Positions 5,636-10,803 of a stretch of 10,803 bases of DNA are shown one piece after another. The number at the start of each line of letters is the position of its first letter. The stretch's first letter is position 1. The DNA comes from Bacteroidales bacterium (lineage in GTDB: Bacteria > Bacteroidota > Bacteroidia > Bacteroidales > F082). The stretch lies in the NCBI GenBank assembly GCA_017428285.1, contig JAFRRE010000174.1, positions 1 to 10,803 on the forward strand. The letters run 5' to 3'. Position numbers and translations under genes: made by a program. The notes beneath the pieces were generated by a model. That model was given only the letters and a program-made list of their open reading frames with translations. It did no database searches and was not told where the DNA came from.

Positions 5636-8001
5636 TTGTTCTTCAAAGACTTAACGGGGTTCATTCGGGCAACGCGGTTGCTGCTCATGACGACCACGGC
5701 AGTCACGATAAGCAAGACCGTCACCGCACCGATGATGAAATAGAGCGGCGAGAGACCGATGCGCATGGCGAACAACTCCAGCCATTTGTCGGCGAGGAAA
5801 TAGGCTATCGCCACTCCAATTAAGGCAGCAATCACAGCCAATTTAAGCACATCCGCCACGAACATACGGATGATTTCGCCCGCCACCGCACCGTTCACCT
5901 TGCGAATGGCCACTTCCTTGCTGCGGCGGTTGGCCTCGTCGCGCACAAAGCCTATCAGACCAAACAAGGCTATCGCCAAAGCGAACAAGGCTCCTATTAT
6001 GAATGTACGCCGCATCTGATACAGGTGGGTGTACTCCTTCTTGACCAATTCGGTGTAAGGTGTCACTTCGACATTGTTCCGCTCGGGCAGACATTCCTCG
6101 ATGACCGCCTTCACCTTGGCGATGGCTTCGGGATTCACCTCACGCACTTTTACCACCAAGGTGTTCATCATCCTCGACCAGTCTTCGGGGCCATAGTTCC
6201 AATCCATGTTCCAACAGAAGCGGATGCTCGCGCGGTCGTCGTTGCCCAACATAGAGCCAATGACATAATCTTCATAAACACCACAAATGGTGTAAACATC
6301 ATCGTCGCCATCGCTGTGCTCCGAAATCAGGATGTCCTTGCCCACTGCGCCGTCGCTCCAGTCGGCATAAAGGTTCATCTCTTTCACGAAACTTTGGCTC
6401 ACGGCCACATCCTTCGGCTTTGAAGGCGCTTTGCCCTCTGTCAAACGGAAGCCCATCAGGTCGAAGAAACCCTCCGTCGCCATGTATTGGTCACACACGC
6501 CCATCAGATACTTTGTCGGGTTGTCGGGCAGCATAATATTATTTCCCGACGACTTGTACAAAGGGATGCAATAGGTCAGTTCGGCGGCCTCCACCTCGGG
6601 ATATTGCCGCAGTTTCTCCGTAATCAGTATCAATTTGTCTTTATCCGCGCCTTTCAACGGGGAATACAATAGATGCTCGTATTCATAGCCCATGTCGGCA
6701 TTCAACGCCCTGTCATATTGTCCGTCGGCCACGAGGACCATAGGCAGCAGGATGGCATTGATGCCAATCTGCAACATCAGCAACGAGAGTTTCCAACGAC
6801 GCTTGTTTTCTTTGTAACCGCTGAAAGCCGTCGAAACGGGAATCCTGACGAACATCATCGCGGGAATGAGCGCCGAGACCAGGAAAATGAAAGCGATGAT
6901 GCCGACAAGCACCCAACAGGTTTGCGGCACCATAAGGCTGGCGACTGGCACGCCCAACAGCGACTCGATGACCCCGCTGAAAGCCCATATCACCAAGGCT
7001 GCCACCGCCAACGAAGCCAACAGGTTTAAGGCCGTCTCTTTGATAAGCATTCCGTAGATGCTTCCTGCGCTGGCACCGTAGCATTTTCTGACCCCCATTT
7101 CCTTGGAGCGGCGCACCACATCCGAAACCGCCATTAGCAGGTAGTTGAGCACCGAGACCAAAAGCAACAAGGCCGCCACCACCGAAAGAATCAACACATA
7201 GTTTTTGATAGTAGGCTCATGACGATGCATGGTGGCAAGAGGGGTCAGCGTGTACCAAATCGTGGAGCCGTCGCGTTCCAACTCTTCCAAAGGCTGGTGT
7301 GCCTCCTGCATCTTGCGGATGGCATCTTTCAAGCCGTTGGGATCCACATTGGGTGCCAGTCTGACAAAGCCGCGATAACGGTCGTTGCCCAGCCAATTGT
7401 TGATGCTCCACTCACCGAAGGCAGCAATGGCCGTCACGATGTCGCATTGTACGCTGCCATTCTCCGGAAAATCTTCAAAAACACCCACCACTGTCAGTCT
7501 TGTTTTTGGTCCCCAAACTTCACTGTAGATTTGTTTGCCGATGGCCTCGTTCACGCCGCCCAACTTCTCAGCAAAACTGCGGCTGACGGCAATGTCGCCA
7601 TTGTATTGTTGCAAGGCCTGCATCGGGTCGCCCGCAAGAAATTCGCGGTCGAAAAAGTCGAAAAAGCAGGTGTCGGCACCGATGCATAGACCCGTGATGA
7701 GGTTGTCGTTTTCGTCATAAAGGTTACCGTCAAGCAGGTTGGAATAGCGCGTAGCGGCTTCCACGCCAGGCACCTCCGCCCTGAAACCCGGCGCAATGCC
7801 TCCTGAAGTGCCCCAATAGTCGTCGGGGTCGCCACCTTCTTGAAAGATGATACTTTCCGTAATCATATAGATGCGGTCCACATCCTTGTAGAAACTATCG
7901 TACGACAATTCGAAGCACACCTTGGCAATCAGCACGATGCCAATGGCGAGGCCTATGCCTAACGATAGGATTTTGATTAATTTGTCGGATATGCTATTCA
8001 T
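5632..8001 (-). CDS. MacB/FtsX-type ABC transporter permease P2, fused double permease
   Basis: This 789-residue inner-membrane permease has eight predicted membrane segments at about 9-29, 267-289, 322-342, 362-384, 405-425, 666-686, 719-735 and 752-772. Periplasmic MacB_PCD-like domains lie at about 40-260 and 430-660. The FtsX cytoplasmic motifs are RRSKEMGVRKCYGA (about 297-310) and RRSKEVAIRKVNGA (about 692-705), the most canonical in the window. It ends NPVKSLKNN. The N-terminus is shared with P4, including 32 identical consecutive residues and DNA about 92% identical over about 100 bp, so P2 and P4 are one subfamily and P1 and P3 another. The start at 7999-8001 directly follows leader L4. 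It lies 193 bp downstream of P1 with element E copy 2 between. The following 528-bp gap carries a new promoter, so P2 is likely the last gene of an upstream unit. Substrate unknown. Confidence 0.95.
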   Translation of the reverse strand: MNSISDKLIKILSLGIGLAIGIVLIAKVCFELSYDSFYKDVDRIYMITESIIFQEGGDPDDYWGTSGGIAPGFRAEVPGVEAATRYSNLLDGNLYDENDNLITGLCIGADTCFFDFFDREFLAGDPMQALQQYNGDIAVSRSFAEKLGGVNEAIGKQIYSEVWGPKTRLTVVGVFEDFPENGSVQCDIVTAIAAFGEWSINNWLGNDRYRGFVRLAPNVDPNGLKDAIRKMQEAHQPLEELERDGSTIWYTLTPLATMHRHEPTIKNYVLILSVVAALLLLVSVLNYLLMAVSDVVRRSKEMGVRKCYGASAGSIYGMLIKETALNLLASLAVAALVIWAFSGVIESLLGVPVASLMVPQTCWVLVGIIAFIFLVSALIPAMMFVRIPVSTAFSGYKENKRRWKLSLLMLQIGINAILLPMVLVADGQYDRALNADMGYEYEHLLYSPLKGADKDKLILITEKLRQYPEVEAAELTYCIPLYKSSGNNIMLPDNPTKYLMGVCDQYMATEGFFDLMGFRLTEGKAPSKPKDVAVSQSFVKEMNLYADWSDGAVGKDILISEHSDGDDDVYTICGVYEDYVIGSMLGNDDRASIRFCWNMDWNYGPEDWSRMMNTLVVKVREVNPEAIAKVKAVIEECLPERNNVEVTPYTELVKKEYTHLYQMRRTFIIGALFALAIALFGLIGFVRDEANRRSKEVAIRKVNGAVAGEIIRMFVADVLKLAVIAALIGVAIAYFLADKWLELFAMRIGLSPLYFIIGAVTVLLIVTAVVVMSSNRVARMNPVKSLKNN

Positions 8002-8038
8002 GGTTGAATTGTTGTTTGTTTTATCATTTAATTGTTAA
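8002..8038 (-). repeat. 8-nt periodic leader L4, upstream of P2
   Basis: On the minus strand the units are TAACAATT, AAATGATA, AAACAAAC, AACAATTC and then AACC before the ATG. It is the most diverged of the five leaders but keeps the 8-nt register and A-rich, G-poor content. Confidence 0.65.
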
Positions 8039-8188
8039 TCACAAAACCTGCAAAACCCTCAAAACCTTTTTTTCTCGGCAGGGGAAAGCGGCCAACTGGC
8101 CCGCTTTCCGGCGGCAACGCGGTTGCGTGCCGCCACACGCTTTTCTTTGGACTTTATCATTGTTTTGCATGTTTTGTCGGTTTTGTGA
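8039..8188. repeat. Intergenic element E, copy 2
   Basis: This 150-bp element starts and ends with TCACAAAACC as inverted repeats, each continued by two more CAAAAC units at about 9-bp spacing. Hairpin 1 pairs 8083-8091 (GGAAAGCGG) with 8101-8109, extended inward by CC/GG with one bulged C. Hairpin 2 pairs 8110-8115 (GGCGGC) with 8129-8134, extended by ACGC/GCGT with one bulged A and a GGTT loop. It differs from copy 3 at a single position and lies 6 bp from the P1 stop codon. Confidence 0.85.
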
Positions 8189-8194
8189 TAAATA

Positions 8195-10528
8195 CTACTC
8201 TTTCTTCAACGCCGTCACCGGATTCACCCGCGCTACCGAGACGATTTGCCAAAGCACCGAACCGATGGCAATCACAAACGACAGCGCCACCGTGACCACG
8301 AAAATCCATGGGTGCAAGTCGATGCGATAGGCGAAGTCCTCCAGATAGCGTTTGCAGAGCCACACTGCTACGGGAATGGCAATCGCGTTGGCAATCAATA
8401 TCATAATAATGTATTCCTTCAAGTTGCGGCGGATTTCGCTCTGCATTGTGCCGCCAAACACCTTGCGGATAGCGATGGTCTTCTCGCGCTCGGAAGCAAA
8501 ATGCGTGCTCATGGCCACGAGGCCAAGCAGCGAAAGGACGACCGAAATCGCCATAATCAGTTCGATGAGGCGCATCTGGCTGCGAATCTTGTCGTATTTT
8601 GAAGCTACGACATCCTTCACGAAACCGAAATAATCCGGCTCAATGTAGGAGCCAAACATGTCCTCGGAGTGTTTCTTATAGACCGCCTCGATGGCGCGAC
8701 GAGCCTCGTCATGGTCACCCACGATGTCTAAAAGAAGGTTGCAAATTTTTGAAAAGCCGATACCTAGATTGCCAAAGACGACGGTATAATCCTCGTCTGC
8801 GGCGTGTAGCGCATCAAGCATATTGAAATCCTTGATAACTCCACAGATGTCATTAAAGAAACAAGAGCTAATTGTGTCGTAATTGTAAACTCCATAAGGC
8901 ATACCTGTCAATCCCGCAACGGTGCTTTCTGTCATCCAGCCACTACCCACTTCAGGCTCGTGGAACTTTTCCAGCACCTGAAAACCCAACATCCGAAATG
9001 CCGCCGTGTCACATTCAAACATATTGACCATCACGTTGTGTTCCGTTTCGCCTTTCTTTTTCATTCCCAACGAGGTTTTTGACACCCCAGGCACGTTGTT
9101 GCTCAATGCCAATTCTTTCACGCACGGCAAACCGCGAAGTTCCTCCCTAAAAGCCTCTGATTTAGTAGTAAAATTCACTTTTGAGCTGATATAAAACAGG
9201 TTGTCCATTTCCAGTCCCATCGGTCGCTCTACCATGTGGCGCATTTGCAACTCCATAGTTAATGTCAGAGCAATCAGGATAATGGAAATGGCATTTTGGA
9301 ACACGATGAAGAAGCGCATCATCCCTTTGCGGCTACGCAACCGGAATGTTCCTTTCACAACATCGATGGGACGGGCTTGCGAGATGATGACGGCAGGCAA
9401 TATGCCAGCCAGCAACGCCACCACCACGACCATCAACCCGTAAGCAGCGAGATAGTCCCAAGTGAACGGAATCCTCACTGCCACACTAGCACCAAGCATC
9501 CGATTGACCGAGGGCACAAGCACATAGGCCAGCAGCAAACCCACGGCAAAGCAACAGAATGTGAAGAACAAAGACTCGCCGAGAAACTTCCAAACGATGT
9601 CGGACTTTTGAGCCCCGAGCAAGCGACGCGAAGCCATCTCTTTGGCACGTTTCCCAGTGAGGGCCACATTCAGGTTGATGTAGTTGATGAGTGCGGAAAG
9701 CAACAAAAGCAGGCCAACCACAATCACATTGCGCAGCATCGACTTGTCGCCTTTTTGCAGTCCTGTTTTCACATCGCTGAAAAAGAGATTGTCCATTCGA
9801 AGCATCGACAGGCCTTCGTCCTTGAAAAAGAAATCATAACTTTCCCCATATTGCTCCCTACAAATCGAGTTCAATTTCTCTTTCAATTGGACGATGTCTA
9901 TATTCGCCCCAACCTTCACAAATGTAGGAATATTCGACCACGAATTGGTGGGTTGTTGCCTAAAAAGATCAGTTAAGCGACTGGTTTCGATGTTGCCAAT
10001 GATGTCCGTTTGGGGAATCAGGGAAGTGCCCAATTCGGAAAATGTGCCGACCACATTCAGCGTATCACTGGCAACAATAATCTGACTGCCAATGACTTCA
10101 CCTTCAATTTGGGCTGCCACTTTCTCCGAAACGAAAGCGATGTGGGAATTCGTGAAGTTGTCAGCATTGCCTTCCTTGAAAGTCACGGGGAAGAAGTCGA
10201 AAAACTCGCGGTCGCAGTCCAGCACATTGCCTAAAATGCGTCCGTCGCCCGCTTTGATGACGTTTCCTTTTTTGTAATGAAAATGAGTAACGCTTTCCAC
10301 TTCGGGCAGTTTGCCGTCGATGAACTCTTTCATTGCGTAGCAATTGACCATATCATCGCTACCCACGGCATAAATCCGCTCACGGTCGGGGTTCTCGCGC
10401 GTCACGGCGTATTGCTGCACCACATAGCAGAAACTGATGATGACAAAGGCGAGCGCAACGCTCAAGCCCACAAACTCAATGGTGGTGTACAGCTTGTTTC
10501 TGGATAGGAATTTCAGGTAGGTTTTCAT
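8195..10528 (-). CDS. MacB/FtsX-type ABC transporter permease P1, fused double permease
   Basis: This 777-residue inner-membrane permease has predicted membrane segments at about 17-39, 267-287, 317-338, 359-383, 405-425, 654-674, 705-725 and 741-763, with periplasmic domains at about 40-265 and 430-650. FtsX cytoplasmic motifs are KRAKEMASRRLLGA (about 293-306) and EREKTIAIRKVFGG (about 680-693). It opens with FLSRNKLYTTIEFVGLSVA, matching P3 in the RNKLY-x5-GL pattern, and ends NPVTALKKE, so it belongs with P3. The ATG at 10526-10528 follows leader L5 exactly. No Walker motifs are present; the ATPase must be supplied by another gene, expected outside the window. It is probably co-transcribed with P2. 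The promoter for this unit is not identifiable within the window. Substrate unknown. Confidence 0.95.
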   Translation of the reverse strand: MKTYLKFLSRNKLYTTIEFVGLSVALAFVIISFCYVVQQYAVTRENPDRERIYAVGSDDMVNCYAMKEFIDGKLPEVESVTHFHYKKGNVIKAGDGRILGNVLDCDREFFDFFPVTFKEGNADNFTNSHIAFVSEKVAAQIEGEVIGSQIIVASDTLNVVGTFSELGTSLIPQTDIIGNIETSRLTDLFRQQPTNSWSNIPTFVKVGANIDIVQLKEKLNSICREQYGESYDFFFKDEGLSMLRMDNLFFSDVKTGLQKGDKSMLRNVIVVGLLLLLSALINYINLNVALTGKRAKEMASRRLLGAQKSDIVWKFLGESLFFTFCCFAVGLLLAYVLVPSVNRMLGASVAVRIPFTWDYLAAYGLMVVVVALLAGILPAVIISQARPIDVVKGTFRLRSRKGMMRFFIVFQNAISIILIALTLTMELQMRHMVERPMGLEMDNLFYISSKVNFTTKSEAFREELRGLPCVKELALSNNVPGVSKTSLGMKKKGETEHNVMVNMFECDTAAFRMLGFQVLEKFHEPEVGSGWMTESTVAGLTGMPYGVYNYDTISSCFFNDICGVIKDFNMLDALHAADEDYTVVFGNLGIGFSKICNLLLDIVGDHDEARRAIEAVYKKHSEDMFGSYIEPDYFGFVKDVVASKYDKIRSQMRLIELIMAISVVLSLLGLVAMSTHFASEREKTIAIRKVFGGTMQSEIRRNLKEYIIMILIANAIAIPVAVWLCKRYLEDFAYRIDLHPWIFVVTVALSFVIAIGSVLWQIVSVARVNPVTALKKE

Positions 10529-10566
10529 ATTGTTGAATGTTGATTATTTAATCGTTTAATTGTTGG
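10529..10566 (-). repeat. 8-nt periodic leader L5, upstream of P1
   Basis: On the minus strand the units are CAACAATT, AAACGATT, AAATAATC, AACATTC (one base short), AACAAT and then the ATG of P1. It follows element E copy 3 without a gap. Confidence 0.75.
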
Positions 10567-10716
10567 TCACAAAACCTGCAAAACCCTCAAAACCTTTTTT
10601 TCTCGGCAGGGGAAAGCGGCCAACTGGCCCGCTTTCCGGTGGCAACGCGGTTGCGTGCCGCCACACGCTTTTCTTTGGACTTTATCATTGTTTTGCATGT
10701 TTTGTCGGTTTTGTGA
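10567..10716. repeat. Intergenic element E, copy 3
   Basis: This 150-bp copy is identical to copy 2 except for GGTGGC in place of GGCGGC in the left arm of hairpin 2. That change keeps a G-U pair if + strand RNA is made and gives a mismatch in minus strand RNA. The 11 bp beginning with its GATAAATACTA flank also match copy 2, so the identity extends a few bases past the terminus. Confidence 0.85.
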
Positions 10717-10722
10717 TAAATA

Positions 10723-10803
10723 CTATTGCTCTATATACGGTGTCCCACTATAATAAGTTACAACGCTGCACTTAATAAAGTATTGAAGCCGCGCATTCAA
10801 TTG
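10723..10803 (-). CDS. Possible 3' end of an upstream gene (26 codons visible)
   Basis: A TAG on the minus strand at 10723-10725 lies at the same distance from element E as the P1 stop does from copy 2. The frame in phase with it is open to the window edge for 26 codons and ends GTPYIEQ. It does not resemble the NPV-x-x-LK tails of the permeases, and the stretch is A/T-rich. It could be the end of an unrelated gene or plain intergenic DNA. Confidence 0.2.
   Translation of the reverse strand, partial: QLNARLQYFIKCSVVTYYSGTPYIEQ

Noticed and set aside
8083..8134. Element E hairpins as rho-independent terminators
   Set aside because: Neither strand has a T-tract immediately after the stems, and copies lie between genes that appear to be in series.
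8004..8330. Small + strand ORFs running through element E copies (also 1060-1292 and 10560-10775) with similar peptides
   Set aside because: The similarity follows from the DNA repeat. In copy 1 the matching peptide sits in a different ORF context with its own start in the leader, and changes between copies preserve base pairing rather than protein.

Overview
The window looks like chromosomal DNA of a member of the Bacteroidota, most likely Bacteroidales. The evidence is the lack of Shine-Dalgarno sites ahead of long genes, A/T-rich leaders directly before the ATGs, a TAnnTTTG-type -7 box on the + strand near 5461, and permease types common in that phylum. The genus cannot be read from the sequence.

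All substantial genes lie on the minus strand. In transcription order (right to left) they are: permease P1 (8195-10528), permease P2 (5632-8001), a 528-bp gap, permease P3 (2776-5103), a HlyD/MacA-type membrane fusion protein (1243-2511), and the N-terminal part of permease P4 (1-1050, running off the left edge). P1, P2 and P3 are each about 780 residues. Each is two MacB/FtsX permease halves fused in one chain with 8 predicted membrane segments, so one polypeptide could supply both halves of a transporter. P4 appears to be the same type. No ATPase and no TolC-like outer-membrane protein is in the window. They would be expected nearby if this is a MacAB-TolC-like tripartite export or envelope system. 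The substrate is unknown.

The gap 5104-5631 holds the most informative regulatory sequence. Upstream of P3 there is a good sigma-54 candidate, TTGGCACG-N4-TTGG at 5185-5202. About 90 and 110 bp upstream of its expected start point are two 19-bp dyads of form GTGTAA-N7-TTACAG, with centres 21 bp apart, like enhancer sites for an NtrC-class activator. This suggests that P3, the fusion protein and P4 form an inducible sigma-54 operon. It also moves the P3 start from 5175 to 5103. The same gap carries a cluster of related TTGGC..AATCTC sites, a + strand promoter, and a 44-codon ORF that looks like the leftover tail of an ATPase gene.

The intergenic regions are built from repeated modules. (1) Each of the five gene starts is preceded by a leader of about 40 nt with an 8-nt period (AAACAATT-like), ending at the ATG. 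(2) Three of the intergenic regions contain a 150-bp element E with terminal inverted repeats made of 9-bp units (CAAAACNNN) around two GC-rich hairpins. Two copies differ at 1 of 150 positions although the flanking genes are strongly diverged. (3) The P3/fusion-protein spacer contains an unrelated element B of about 165 bp. It has the same design, with terminal inverted repeats of 9-bp units (CGGATTNNN) around three hairpins. These elements are the strongest candidates for something undescribed.
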